Under the pieces are notes generated by a model. It was not told the origin of the DNA. It saw only the letters and a list, made by a program, of their open reading frames with translations, and did no database searches. Position numbers and translations under genes: made by a program. Positions 17,083-25,669 of a stretch of 64,000 nucleotides of DNA are shown in pieces (the first letter of the stretch is position 1; each line of letters opens with the position of its first letter). The DNA is from Rhizobium sp. BT03. GTDB lineage: Bacteria; Pseudomonadota; Alphaproteobacteria; Rhizobiales; Rhizobiaceae. The stretch spans positions 4,435,099 to 4,499,098 of the forward strand of contig NZ_CP125640.1 of the NCBI RefSeq assembly GCF_030053155.1, written 5' to 3'.

Positions 17083-17859
17083 CTACTCGACCACTCCGAG
17101 GATCGGGCCGTAACCGCCGTGCCAGGAGCGGTCGTTGCGGCCCATGGCCGGGTAGTAAAGCCCGACACCGTTTCCGCCGTCGAGAAACAACGCGTCCGGG
17201 CATTTCAGATTGTCGCGGAAGAGCCGTGCGAAATCGTGGAAATTCACTCCGTCTTCGCTGATTGCCAAGCGGACCGTGCCGGCCGCGCAGACGCCGATAC
17301 CGCTTCTGCGGGTTCGATCCGTCGAGCCGGGGATCAAGATCGGGTTCAGCTTGTCTGCGATGACAAGCATCGGACCGGACTGCGTGGCGAACCGCACCTT
17401 GGGCGCATTTTTCAGAAATTCATCGGTCGGCAGTATGCCGGCGCCTGCTTCACCCAGAAAGAACACGCCGTTCGGCTTCTTGTAGAAATTCGGCACCTGG
17501 CCGGCGGAGCTTTCGGCCTTTGCGGTATTGGCGGGTTTCAATTCCCTGGCGTTTTCGACATACAGCCCCATCGGCGAAAAATCGGCCCGGTACATGCCGG
17601 CGTTGACGGCCAGCACCAGCGTCTTCCCCTCGGCGCGAACGGCTTCGGCAAGGCTTGAAAAAGTCCGGTACGGCTCGCCATCGGCGCCCTTCCAGAACAG
17701 GCGCAGGTCGGCTTTCCCCGTTTGCAGCGTGCAGACGACGTATTTCGCCTCTTCGAAAGTCTCCTGGTCGCATTGCTCGGCATGGGCCTGATGCAGGGGT
17801 GTCATCGTTGCTGCCAGCATCATGGTGGCCGCGAACGCGGCTTGTTTGAAATAGGTCAT
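17083..17859 (-). CDS. Secreted phosphodiester glycosidase family protein (DUF2233/NAGPA-like)
   Basis: A 258-residue exported protein. The first 27 residues form a signal peptide ending HQAHA. The mature part carries LVLAVNAGMYRADFSPMGLYVEN, GVFFLGEAGAGIL, ATQSGPMLV, RRSGIGVC and DALFLDGGNGVGLY, the DUF2233/phosphodiester glycosidase order, where N-A-G-M and D-G-G are family hallmarks. Such proteins resemble the mammalian enzyme that uncovers mannose 6-phosphate, and several bacterial ones act on envelope polysaccharides. ATG 17859 is preferred over GTG 17868 because GAGGA then lies ten bases upstream. It follows ubiA by 22 bases in the same direction. Confidence 0.82.
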   Translation of the reverse strand: MTYFKQAAFAATMMLAATMTPLHQAHAEQCDQETFEEAKYVVCTLQTGKADLRLFWKGADGEPYRTFSSLAEAVRAEGKTLVLAVNAGMYRADFSPMGLYVENARELKPANTAKAESSAGQVPNFYKKPNGVFFLGEAGAGILPTDEFLKNAPKVRFATQSGPMLVIADKLNPILIPGSTDRTRRSGIGVCAAGTVRLAISEDGVNFHDFARLFRDNLKCPDALFLDGGNGVGLYYPAMGRNDRSWHGGYGPILGVVE

Positions 17860-17881
17860 CGGCGTCACGTCCTCGAGCTGT

Positions 17882-18796
17882 CTACCATGTGCCTGACAGA
17901 GCCGTGCCGGCGAGCAGCACGCCCGTCAGGATATTGGCGAGGAACAGGCGATAATTCAGGTCCGGGCGGGCAAGGTCGATCCGCCGGGTCTGCCACGCAA
18001 GGTGGGCTGCGATCACCAGCATTCCGATCGCATAAGGCGACGACATCTCCAGCAGCCACCCCCCGAGCGACCACGCCGCAACGGCCAGAGCATAGAACAA
18101 GCCGATCCACAACTTGCCGCGCCGGCCGAACAGGATTGCTGTCGATTTCAGGCCGAGGCGGGTGTCATCCCTGACATCGACATAGGCATAGACCGTATCA
18201 TAGCCGATCTGCCAGGCGATCGCCCCGGCCCACATCAGAACGGCGCCGGCCGGGATATGGCCTGCAAGCTCGGCCCATGCCATCAGCATCCCCCAATTGA
18301 ACGCCGCGCCCAGGACCGCCTGGGGCCAATGGGTGAAGCGCTTGCAGAGCGGATAGAGGAAGACGAGCGGCAGAACCGATATCGCGATCAGACGCGTGTA
18401 AGGCGTCAGGAAAAACAGAAGCGCGGCCGCGGCCAAGAGTTCCACAGCCAGAAAGACCAAGGCTTGCAGCGTGCCAAGTTCACCGCTTGCAAGCGGCCGG
18501 AAGCGGGTTCGCTCCACATGGCCGTCAAACTTCCGATCGGCAATGTCGTTGACCGTGGAGCCGGCGCTTCTCATCAGCAGGGCGCCGAGAGAGAAGATCA
18601 CAAGCTCACTGAGGTCCGGCAGACCGTGCGATGCCTGGGTGAGGGCGGCCCAGCATGGGAAAAGCGTCAGCCATATTCCAACCGGGCGATCGAGCCGCGC
18701 CAGCCGCGTGTATGGCCGCCATGCGGCCGGCAATCGGCGATCTACCCAGTCGCCATGGTGGATGTCGCTGAGGTCGGGGTGACTCGAAGTCATCAT
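17882..18796 (-). CDS. ubiA: 4-hydroxybenzoate polyprenyltransferase
   Basis: An integral membrane prenyltransferase of about 304 residues that attaches the polyprenyl tail to 4-hydroxybenzoate, the first membrane step of ubiquinone synthesis. The first Asp-rich motif is NDIADRKFDGHVERTRFRPLASG, and the second is YDTVYAYVDVRDDTRLGLKSTA, both with intact acidic residues for Mg-diphosphate binding. Eight or nine hydrophobic segments fit the family. A TTG start at 18808 is also open, but ATG 18796 has a better-spaced GGA. It heads a two-gene transcript with the DUF2233 gene. Confidence 0.93.
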   Translation of the reverse strand: MMTSSHPDLSDIHHGDWVDRRLPAAWRPYTRLARLDRPVGIWLTLFPCWAALTQASHGLPDLSELVIFSLGALLMRSAGSTVNDIADRKFDGHVERTRFRPLASGELGTLQALVFLAVELLAAAALLFFLTPYTRLIAISVLPLVFLYPLCKRFTHWPQAVLGAAFNWGMLMAWAELAGHIPAGAVLMWAGAIAWQIGYDTVYAYVDVRDDTRLGLKSTAILFGRRGKLWIGLFYALAVAAWSLGGWLLEMSSPYAIGMLVIAAHLAWQTRRIDLARPDLNYRLFLANILTGVLLAGTALSGTW

Positions 18797-18907
18797 GAGA
18801 TAATCCAAATTTCCTGTCGCAGCGGCCGGGATAGCGGCGGCCAGAATAGGAATTTTTGCAAGCGGAGCAATGGCCGCCTGCAGCGAGCGACGGCCTTGGG
18901 GCCGTTC

Positions 18908-19738
18908 CTATTTCCCGGCGAATACGACATGGGGACCGGCGCCGCGATCCGGCGCATCTGCGGGCAGGCCGAAGAAACGTTTGGCCATTTCGGTCGGGCC
19001 GATATCCTGTAGAGATCGGAAGCCCAGGCTCAGCAATCGGTCCGCGAGCTGCTTGGGATCGAAGTGCGTCAGCCATGGCTCGCCGGCAGCGGCCGTGCGC
19101 GACCCCATTTCCGCGGCGCGGGCGCGGCGTTCGGGCGGATAGTTCTCCAAGGGTTCGCTGTAGTCAAAGACGATGGACGAGCTCGGCAGGCCGGCGACGA
19201 AGCGCAGCAGGGCAAACACCGACGGTTCCGTGAGATAGGGCACGACGCCGAGCCAGATGAAGAAGGAGGGCGTTTCGAGTTCGAGACCGCAATCGACCAG
19301 GCGCGTTCCGAGATCTTCCTGCTCGAAATCGACGGGAACGAATGTCGGCAGATTTTGCGTCACCCCTATCTCGCTCAGCCGCCTCTGCTTCCAGCTCTGC
19401 GTGGCAGGGTGATCGACTTCGAAGACCTTCAGGCCGGCATGAGGATTGCGCAGTGCGAAGGTGTCGAGCCCGGCGCCGAGGATGACGGCCTGCCTCACGC
19501 CCTTGGCGACGGACAGGGCAAGACAATCTTCGGCATATCGGCTTCGGGCCGCCATGAAGAGGCGAAAGGACCGTGTGGAGGGAACCTCGGCCTTCAGATC
19601 GGCTTCGGCGCTCGCTTCCTCGCCGAGAATCCTGCGGGCGTAAGGGTCGCAGAAGATGGTGCCGCCGTCCACGTTCTGATGTGCGGCTCTGTAGGCGGCC
19701 GCGCCCATGGCGGTACGGCTTGGTTCCGATGCTCGCAT
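18908..19738 (-). CDS. SAM-dependent methyltransferase, TIGR00027/leucine carboxyl methyltransferase family
   Basis: A 276-residue class I methyltransferase. The SAM motif I is QAVILGAGLDTFALR and the following acidic strand is VFEVDHPATQSWK, which together define the TIGR00027 (LCM-like) family known from actinobacteria and rhizobia. The N-terminus (RTAMGAAAYRAAHQ) is characteristic too. ATG 19738 has AGAGG upstream; the open frame reaches 19780. It is divergent from a TetR regulator 159 bases away, which likely controls it. Natural substrate unknown. Confidence 0.85.
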   Translation of the reverse strand: MRASEPSRTAMGAAAYRAAHQNVDGGTIFCDPYARRILGEEASAEADLKAEVPSTRSFRLFMAARSRYAEDCLALSVAKGVRQAVILGAGLDTFALRNPHAGLKVFEVDHPATQSWKQRRLSEIGVTQNLPTFVPVDFEQEDLGTRLVDCGLELETPSFFIWLGVVPYLTEPSVFALLRFVAGLPSSSIVFDYSEPLENYPPERRARAAEMGSRTAAAGEPWLTHFDPKQLADRLLSLGFRSLQDIGPTEMAKRFFGLPADAPDRGAGPHVVFAGK

Positions 19739-19897
19739 GAAAGCCTCTTTGTCTGTAAACCTGGGCCTTGTTGCCGGCACCCGGACTGTGACCTGGATTT
19801 GGGAGGATGCTCACCTGATCGCGATCTTCTTCGTCGGATCTTGTCAGCGCGGGTAAAGTAGATCATGATTTTAACGATGTAAAGATTAGATCGAGAC
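19739..19897. promoter_or_regulatory. Divergent promoter region of methyltransferase and TetR genes
   Basis: An AT-rich stretch at 19850-19895 holds GTAAAG twice (near 19853 and 19879) around TTTTAACGAT. No long perfect dyad is visible, so the TetR operator cannot be drawn with certainty. Confidence 0.35.
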
Positions 19898-20488
19898 ATG
19901 ACCACGGACAAAGGACCGCCCCGCTATCATCACGGCAATCTGCGCCCGACGCTGCTGTTAGTGGCGCGGGCGCTTCTGGAGGAGGGCGGCCCGGCTGCGC
20001 TGAGCCTGCGGGAGATCGGCCGCCGCGCCGGGGTCTCGGCTCCGGCGGCCTATCACTATTTCAACAGTCTGGATGCCATTGCGGCAGCGCTCGCCGAACA
20101 AGGGTTTGCCGAACTCGGCGAAAGCATAGATGCCGCCTTGGCCGGTTCCCGGCGCCACCTGCTTGCCGGCGGCATCGCCTATGTCGCCTTTGCCCGTTCG
20201 AATCCCGGTCTCTACCGGCTGATGTTCGGGGAGGGTTTTCAAGCCTATTCCAAAGGCAACGAGGAAATACGCACCCTGCGGATGCGGGTCTACCGGCAGA
20301 TGAAGGACGACCTGGAAAAGCGTCTGACGCCCGGGGACGTGCCGAACGCCGCGCTCTTCCTCTGGTCGCTGACGCATGGCCTTGCCTTGCTGATGATAGA
20401 CGGCCAGGTCGAAGCCGGAACCGATCCCGATGCGAAGGTCGAGGAAATCCTGAAGCTCGTCGGCATGGGATTGCCTGCAGCGAGATAG
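19898..20488 (+). CDS. TetR-family transcriptional regulator
   Basis: A 196-residue TetR repressor. The N-terminal HTH spans about residues 17-62, with SLREIGRRAGVSAPAAYHYFNSLDAIAAAL, the standard recognition-helix block. The C-terminal part matches TetR_C_33-type ligand domains (AYVAFARSNPGLYRLMFGEGF). Typical targets are the neighbouring divergent gene, here the methyltransferase at 18908. ATG 19898. The inducer is unknown. Confidence 0.88.
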   Translation: MTTDKGPPRYHHGNLRPTLLLVARALLEEGGPAALSLREIGRRAGVSAPAAYHYFNSLDAIAAALAEQGFAELGESIDAALAGSRRHLLAGGIAYVAFARSNPGLYRLMFGEGFQAYSKGNEEIRTLRMRVYRQMKDDLEKRLTPGDVPNAALFLWSLTHGLALLMIDGQVEAGTDPDAKVEEILKLVGMGLPAAR

Positions 20489-20606
20489 GCTGTTGTCGGC
20501 GCGCTCGGCCCATCCTCTCCACATAGGTTCGTCCAGCCGGATTGCTTCGATCCTGAGCATGAGCGAAAGGCACGGAGATCGGGCAAGAAGCCCGAATATT
20601 CAATCG

Positions 20607-20780
20607 CTACCAGGCGGTACGGGCAGTGCCGAGTGCTGTTGTATGCGAGGATGATACCTGCGCGATATGCGTTTTGAGCGACACGACGCAGTTTCCCGGA
20701 AAACTGAGTTTGTGCATCGTCAAGTGCTTCAGCAATGCCTCCGCATCGCGCTTCTCAGTAAGCGGAAATGTCACAGTCAT
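20607..20780 (-). CDS. Small hypothetical protein (57 aa)
   Basis: Begins MTVTFPLTEKRDAEALLKHL and ends in a Ser/Thr/Ala-rich tail. The start is supported by AAGGAAC four bases upstream of ATG 20780, one of the better ribosome-binding sites in this part. No family recognised. It sits alone between the TetR gene and argG, in sequence that becomes AT-rich to its right. Confidence 0.45.
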   Translation of the reverse strand: MTVTFPLTEKRDAEALLKHLTMHKLSFPGNCVVSLKTHIAQVSSSHTTALGTARTAW

Positions 20781-20963
20781 GCGAGTTCCTTCCAACGAAC
20801 ACAGTGAGCATCCGATATAGCTAATGTCTAAATTCTTTTGCGCCGCAACAAGAAAATTTTAATGATAAAATTAAAATCGATTAGCTTTTTCGTGCGTATT
20901 TTTAAGATCGTTTGAAATCGGATTTCGGGTCGTGGCTGCCAACGCGCCGACGCAGGGCAGGGC

Positions 20964-22178
20964 TCATCTGCCGTTGCGGGCTGCCCAGCTCCTGAGCCGC
21001 AATCCGTTGAGTTTGATGAAGCCTTCGGCGTCGTGATGGTCATAGGCGACGGCGCTTTCCTCGAAGGTGACGAGATCGGCGGAATAGAGTGAGCAGGGCG
21101 AGGTGCGGGAGATGACCGTAGCGCTACCCTTGTAGAGCCGTACCGTCACTTCGCCGCTAACGAGGTCCTGGCTCCGGTCGATCAGAGCCTGTAGCATGTC
21201 CCGCTCGGGAGAGAACCAGAAGCCATTGTAGATCAGCTCGGCGTAGCGGGGCATGATCTCATCCTTCAGGTGTGCGGCGGCACGATCGAGCGTGATCGAT
21301 TCAATGCCGCGATGCGCCGCAAGCAGGATCGTGCCTCCCGGCGTCTCGTAGATGCCTCGCGATTTCATACCGATGAAGCGGTTTTCGACGAGATCGAGCC
21401 GCCCGATGCCGTGCCGGCCGCCGAAGCTGTTGAGCGCGGTGAGCAAGGTGGCCGGCGTCATCGCTTCGCCGTTCAGGGACACCGGGTCGCCGCTTTCGAA
21501 GCCGATGGTGACGGTCTCGGGCGTATCGGGAGCATCGATAGGGTTGACCGTGCGCTGATAGATGTATTCGGGCGCGGCCTCGGCCGGATTTTCGAGGATC
21601 TTGCCTTCGGTGGAGGTGTGCAGCAGGTTGGCGTCGATCGAGAAGGGCGCTTCGCCGCGCTTGTCCTTCGGCACCGGGATCTCATGCATCTCGGCATAGT
21701 CCAGAAGCTGCATGCGGGAGCGGATGTCCCATTGACGCCAGGGAGCAATGACCTTGATCGACGGGTCGAGGGCATTGACGGCGAGCTCGAAGCGGACCTG
21801 GTCATTGCCTTTGCCTGTGGAGCCATGGGCGACGGCATCCGCGCCGACCTGCCTGGCTATGGCGACCAGATGCTTGGCGATCAGCGGCCGGGCGATGGAA
21901 CTGCCGAGCAGATACTGCCCCTCATAAAGCGTGTTGGCGCGCAGCATCGGAAAGACGAAGTCGCAGACGAATTCCTCCCGCAGATCGACGATACGGATGT
22001 CCTTGACCCCGAACATTGCCGCCTTCGCCCGCGCCGGCTCCAGCTCCTCGGCCTGGCCGAGGTCGGCGGTGAAGGTCACGACCTCGCATCCGTAGGTCTC
22101 CTGCAGCCATTTGAGAATGATCGAGGTATCCAAGCCGCCGGAATAAGCGAGCACGATTTTATCCATCTGTCTTGTCAT
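20964..22178 (-). CDS. argG: Argininosuccinate synthase
   Basis: A 404-residue cytoplasmic ligase joining citrulline and aspartate with ATP, the penultimate arginine step. The N-type ATP-binding loop is AYSGGLDTS at residues 11-19, followed by [22 protein letters not shown] and [14 protein letters not shown], all diagnostic. GGAGACGGTAG precedes ATG 22178. Length is normal. Several blocks differ from the rhizobial argG I remember, so this may be a second, divergent copy. It is divergent from an Lrp-type regulator, with an Lrp-like dyad in between. That arrangement is unusual for a housekeeping argG and suggests amino-acid-responsive control. Confidence 0.9.
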   Translation of the reverse strand: MTRQMDKIVLAYSGGLDTSIILKWLQETYGCEVVTFTADLGQAEELEPARAKAAMFGVKDIRIVDLREEFVCDFVFPMLRANTLYEGQYLLGSSIARPLIAKHLVAIARQVGADAVAHGSTGKGNDQVRFELAVNALDPSIKVIAPWRQWDIRSRMQLLDYAEMHEIPVPKDKRGEAPFSIDANLLHTSTEGKILENPAEAAPEYIYQRTVNPIDAPDTPETVTIGFESGDPVSLNGEAMTPATLLTALNSFGGRHGIGRLDLVENRFIGMKSRGIYETPGGTILLAAHRGIESITLDRAAAHLKDEIMPRYAELIYNGFWFSPERDMLQALIDRSQDLVSGEVTVRLYKGSATVISRTSPCSLYSADLVTFEESAVAYDHHDAEGFIKLNGLRLRSWAARNGR

Positions 22179-22262
22179 CTACCGTCTCCACGTCGATGCT
22201 TGGATCGATAGGTCATATCTCGCGCAATGAGCTTGCGAAGCGTCCTCGAAATTGCGAAGGTT

Positions 22263-22277
22263 TGGCATGTTATGCCA
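22263..22277. promoter_or_regulatory. 15-bp dyad, candidate Lrp/AsnC operator
   Basis: TGGCATGTTATGCCA is a perfect six-base inverted repeat with a three-base centre. It matches the size, symmetry and A/T-rich middle of Lrp/AsnC-family sites. It lies 26 bases upstream of the Lrp gene and 85 upstream of argG, where it could serve autoregulation and control of argG. Confidence 0.55.
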
Positions 22278-22302
22278 TTACAGAATGGAATAGAGCTATA
22301 AA

Positions 22303-22770
22303 ATGCCGGTAGTTCTCGACGCGATCGATCGCCATATCCTGCGCGTGCTTCAGCGCGACGGCCGCATTTCGAATGTCGAGCTGGCAAAAGAGGTAGGGCT
22401 GTCGCCTTCGCCCTGCCTGCGCCGCGTGCGGCTCCTGGAAAAGGCCGGGATCATCGATCGCTATGTTGCCGTGCTGGACCCGGCAAAGGTCGGGGCGGGG
22501 CTGACGGTTTTTGCCCGGGTCTGGTTCAAGACCCAGGATGCCGAGGTCACCCTGCGTTTCGCCGAGGCCGTCCGGCGGTTTCCCGAGGTGATGGAGTGCT
22601 ACCTGACGACGGGGGAATGCGACGCCGTGCTGCGCATCGTCACCGTCGATCTTCACAGCTATTGGCGTTTCCAGGCCGACCACCTGACGCGCATTCCGAG
22701 CGTGCTCAGCGTCAAGACCGATGTGCCGATGGAAACGCTGAAGCGGAGCTACGAGCTGCCGGTTCGGTAG
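22303..22770 (+). CDS. Lrp/AsnC-family transcriptional regulator
   Basis: A 155-residue regulator. The N-terminal winged HTH (LDAIDRHILRVLQRDGRISNVELAKEVGLSPSPCLRRVRLLEKAGII, about residues 4-50) is the standard Lrp block, and residues 65-150 form the RAM effector-binding domain (MECYLTTGECDAVLRIVTVDLHSYWRF). Family members form octamers and respond to amino acids. Its divergent neighbour is argG, the most likely target. ATG 22303. Confidence 0.9.
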   Translation: MPVVLDAIDRHILRVLQRDGRISNVELAKEVGLSPSPCLRRVRLLEKAGIIDRYVAVLDPAKVGAGLTVFARVWFKTQDAEVTLRFAEAVRRFPEVMECYLTTGECDAVLRIVTVDLHSYWRFQADHLTRIPSVLSVKTDVPMETLKRSYELPVR

Positions 22771-22803
22771 GCGCGCGCGGCTTGTGTACCGGTGCGTGGC
22801 CAG

Positions 22804-22844
22804 CCTCGTCCTTCGAGGCCCCTTCGGGGCACCTCAGAATGAGG
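22804..22844 (-). repeat. Palindromic intergenic element, copy 11
   Basis: CCTCGTCCTTCGAGGCCCC ... CCTCAGAATGAGG, with the GCTGGAGAGAGG flank shared with the copy at 52924. It lies right behind the Lrp gene. Confidence 0.8.
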
Positions 22845-23067
22845 CTGGAGAGAGGGCGGCCCTCGTTAGGAAATGTCTGATGCTGTGGAGGGACGGCCTG
22901 CAGACTACAGAGGCACACCGATCAGCCCTCATCATGACGTGCGCAATCTGGAGGATGATCGATTGCAAGGAAATCCGCGAAACTACTTAAAATTGATCAA
23001 AGTCATTAACAAGCTGTCGTATGCTCTCAGTTATTCAGAAGACGTTGTGTTTTGCACGAGTTATTTA

Positions 23068-23562
23068 ATGAGCGAGACTGCCGAAAGAACGCTGCGAGTT
23101 AGGCCGCTGCAAAGGCATCATCAGCATTCGATTGCCTTGATGTTAGCTATGGTGGGGTTTGTGGCTTCGTGTTCAAATGCAGATGAAAGCGCCATCGCAG
23201 ATAAGTTTGTGGCCAGCGAGCTTCATTTCCTGGGCTCTTTCTGCGAAGGTCCTTATTTAGCGGTGCGCGATGGCAATTACATTTCCTTTGATGGCACAAA
23301 GTACAAGACGCTTCTTCGAAACGTTGCGGTAACTGCTATCGGACCGGATCGCCTCTCCATGTCCTCCGAGATCGGCTCAGGCAACTTGATAGTAACATAC
23401 CTGCTCAAGCACGACAGCACCGTCGCGATCATTGAAAGCGTAAGAATGGAGCCGGGACTAAGTCCAGAGCAATGGGCCACTGCGAGCGGCATTGAGTTCA
23501 GATATGCTATTGAAAAAATGAAGAAAATTGACCCGTTGGTCCTGTGCTCGGTAACGACATAG
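23068..23562 (+). CDS. Putative lipoprotein (unknown)
   Basis: A 164-residue protein starting MSETAERTLRVRP, with a hydrophobic stretch ending FVASC (Cys about 30), a plausible lipobox although the N-region before it is long. The rest is soluble, with Asp/Ser-rich strands. The frame is open back to 22873, but the upstream part overlaps the repeat flank. Base composition is lower in GC than the neighbours, and the ribosome-binding site is weak. No family recognised. It is convergent with the membrane gene at 23600. Confidence 0.5.
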   Translation: MSETAERTLRVRPLQRHHQHSIALMLAMVGFVASCSNADESAIADKFVASELHFLGSFCEGPYLAVRDGNYISFDGTKYKTLLRNVAVTAIGPDRLSMSSEIGSGNLIVTYLLKHDSTVAIIESVRMEPGLSPEQWATASGIEFRYAIEKMKKIDPLVLCSVTT

Positions 23563-23599
23563 CGCCAATTCGCCTGGCCCTCGTCCAGCTCAAGCCATA

Positions 23600-23908
23600 T
23601 CATTCGACAATTTTGCCTCTGCCAGGGGAACGAATTTGAGCCACAAGCTTGAGAACGAATCCAAGGGTTGGAGCACTCCATACGAAGGCGATGAGCCAAG
23701 CAGTTGCGGTCGCACCCACACACTCGCTCTCGTTAATTTCACAAGAGGCTCTTACGGCATTGCCATACAGGCACAGCGCTCCGACCACCAAGGCTGACTT
23801 GGCGATTGCAATTGATATCCATAACCTCCTGCCTTGCCCCATTATCAGCGCCGCGATGAAAATTGCTGCAAAGGGCAAAAGCGTCAGCCATATAATGCCT
23901 GCTTCCAT
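23600..23908 (-). CDS. Small membrane protein (unknown)
   Basis: 102 residues with about three hydrophobic segments: residues 4-22 (IIWLTLLPFAAIFIAALIM), around 28-48 and around 65-85. A short loop with CEINESEC between the latter two could form a periplasmic disulfide. ATG 23908 is chosen since the upstream part of the open frame (to 24007) is polar and non-conserved in look. Lower GC like its neighbour. Function unknown. Confidence 0.5.
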   Translation of the reverse strand: MEAGIIWLTLLPFAAIFIAALIMGQGRRLWISIAIAKSALVVGALCLYGNAVRASCEINESECVGATATAWLIAFVWSAPTLGFVLKLVAQIRSPGRGKIVE

Positions 23909-24153
23909 TCGAGGCTCTCTTGAAAAGTATGAATCTTTCAGGACATCGCAAATATCTGCAGGTGGCGCAACGCGGCTCTGTCTGTCATGCCTATGGATTG
24001 CCGGCATCGCTGTCTGCCGACGCGACTAACCCCAGTTCCGAGGCTGACATGGGAATTCCTGACGGGGCGGAAGTATTGCCCGTCCTGGGAATCTGAAGCA
24101 GCACCCGCTTATTCACGACGGATTCGCTATCGCTGGGCTGGAAAGTAACGACG

Positions 24154-24726
24154 TCAGGGATTGCCTGCGGCGTTCAATACGTGATTTCGAATGGCGGCCG
24201 CACTTTCCTGCGGTGATGCGAAAGTGACATCCAGGACGAGAGTGTTTTGATGTTGAGGATTGAGGACGCAAGCTTGTCGGCTGCGTTTTCTCGAAGCTTC
24301 CACATCTGTGGATTTCAGGTGGGCACGGCGTGCCGGTGTCGAAATCCGGCGCGCCAACTCGTCCTCATCGCAGAGCAACCGCACTGGCACCAGCAAGGCT
24401 TGGCGTTGTTGTGCTGCGGCATCAATTTGCTGAAACGTGCGCATGCTTCGCTGATCGCCGTCAATGCCGGCATGCGTGAAGATGAAATTGGCCGAGGGCG
24501 CGCTATAGGCCACGATCGCATCCAAAACGGCTTGCCGAACCCTGCCGGTGTATTCCCATATTCCTTCCGGGAGGGGAGACGTCCCACCGTCATCCAGGAG
24601 GCGCAGTATCGGGTTGTTGAACCAGTGATTGTCGACAATCTTTGCGGGGAAAAGCAGACTTAATTCTTTGGCGATTGCAAGTTTGCCGACTCCAGGAAAA
24701 CCGATCAGCAGAATGAAAATATTCAT
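24154..24726 (-). CDS. P-loop kinase-like protein (AAA/shikimate kinase-like) with altered Walker A
   Basis: A 190-residue protein with an N-terminal P-loop, LIGFPGVGKLAIAKEL. Related small P-loop kinases have G-x-P-G-x-G-K-[LY]-T, with Thr contacting Mg2+. Here that position is Ala, so ATP hydrolysis may be weak. FIFTHAGIDGDQ and VPVRLLCDEDELARRI give the later strand and the lid-like Arg region. GGAGG nine bases upstream selects ATG 24726 over the TTG at 24735. It lies downstream of the LAS-peptidase gene and is co-directional. Substrate unknown. Confidence 0.65.
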   Translation of the reverse strand: MNIFILLIGFPGVGKLAIAKELSLLFPAKIVDNHWFNNPILRLLDDGGTSPLPEGIWEYTGRVRQAVLDAIVAYSAPSANFIFTHAGIDGDQRSMRTFQQIDAAAQQRQALLVPVRLLCDEDELARRISTPARRAHLKSTDVEASRKRSRQACVLNPQHQNTLVLDVTFASPQESAAAIRNHVLNAAGNP

Positions 24727-24741
24727 ACGGAGCAACCTCCC

Positions 24742-25554
24742 TCATTCAACCTGGATATGGATATGATCGTCGTGGCGGGCGGCGCGGCAGCCTTGAAAAC
24801 GGACATGGCTGTCGGTAATGCCGAGCGCGTTTTTCAGATGCGGCTCGATGAAGATTTTCTGCAGGCCGAAGCGCGCCACGCCTTCGCTGGTCAGCCAGGC
24901 GACCGCGGCCGATGTGCGCTGCTCCTCGATGCCATAGGCCGGAAACAATGGCTGCAGCGCGTCGAAATCCCAGCGCGTGGTCAGCCAGTCGTGGCGGCCT
25001 TGGCATGGCAGTTCGTCGCCCGGCGCCGGCTCTTCGAAGGCGAAATAACCGATCGGGGAGCGGGTCGCGCCATTCAGGAAGGCGCCGTCGGCATTCTTGT
25101 AATAATAGGCGAAGTCGAGCTTTTTCCCGTCGGCATGCGACAGATGCGGAAGCAGCGGAAAGCCGTTCACGAAGGGGAAATTCGCATCCAGCGCGACGGT
25201 GACGGTTCCAGGAAATTTTTCGTCCATGTGGGCGGCGAGCGCCTTTGCCAGATCACGCAGGTCAGGCGTGACGTAGTTGCGGTTCAGCAGGCAGTAGATC
25301 GGGGAGCGGACCACGAGCCTGTCAGTGGCGCTCGATATGCAGGAGAGGGGGACCCGTCCGAACATCGGGGCTGCGAGGCCCGCTGCAAATGTCGCGCCGG
25401 CATAACAAAACAGCAAGATGGCAAGCTTCGCAAGAAAGCGATGGATGCGCCAGGCGCGGGACGCTGCGAGCGCGACGAGATAGGCGACGCCGCCGATCTG
25501 CGTGAGCACTGTCAGAATGAGAACGATCAGGACGTGGGGGGCAAAACGGAGCAC
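24742..25554 (-). CDS. Membrane-anchored LAS-type zinc peptidase-like protein
   Basis: 270 residues. Two hydrophobic segments (about 7-30 and 42-62) anchor it in the membrane, and the rest should face the periplasm. The C-terminal half carries H140-x6-D147 (SHADGKKLDFA) and H264-x-H266 (HDDHIHIQ). These two signatures, in this order, define the LAS family of peptidoglycan metallopeptidases (MepA, VanX, D-Ala-D-Ala peptidases). Paired cysteines at about 184 and 256 may form a disulfide, as in MepA. It opens with GTG 25554 after AAGG. I infer a cell-wall cross-link cutting or remodelling role; no closer family is recognised. Confidence 0.6.
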   Translation of the reverse strand: MLRFAPHVLIVLILTVLTQIGGVAYLVALAASRAWRIHRFLAKLAILLFCYAGATFAAGLAAPMFGRVPLSCISSATDRLVVRSPIYCLLNRNYVTPDLRDLAKALAAHMDEKFPGTVTVALDANFPFVNGFPLLPHLSHADGKKLDFAYYYKNADGAFLNGATRSPIGYFAFEEPAPGDELPCQGRHDWLTTRWDFDALQPLFPAYGIEEQRTSAAVAWLTSEGVARFGLQKIFIEPHLKNALGITDSHVRFQGCRAARHDDHIHIQVE

Positions 25555-25669
25555 GGGGAGAGGCCTTGCGGGACGTTGTCATCCCATAGGCGAGGGGATG
25601 GTGATCCGCAAGACGGCTGCAAGCCGCCAAGTGCAGCCGGTGTTGGTTTCGATGGATCGATGTCGGATC

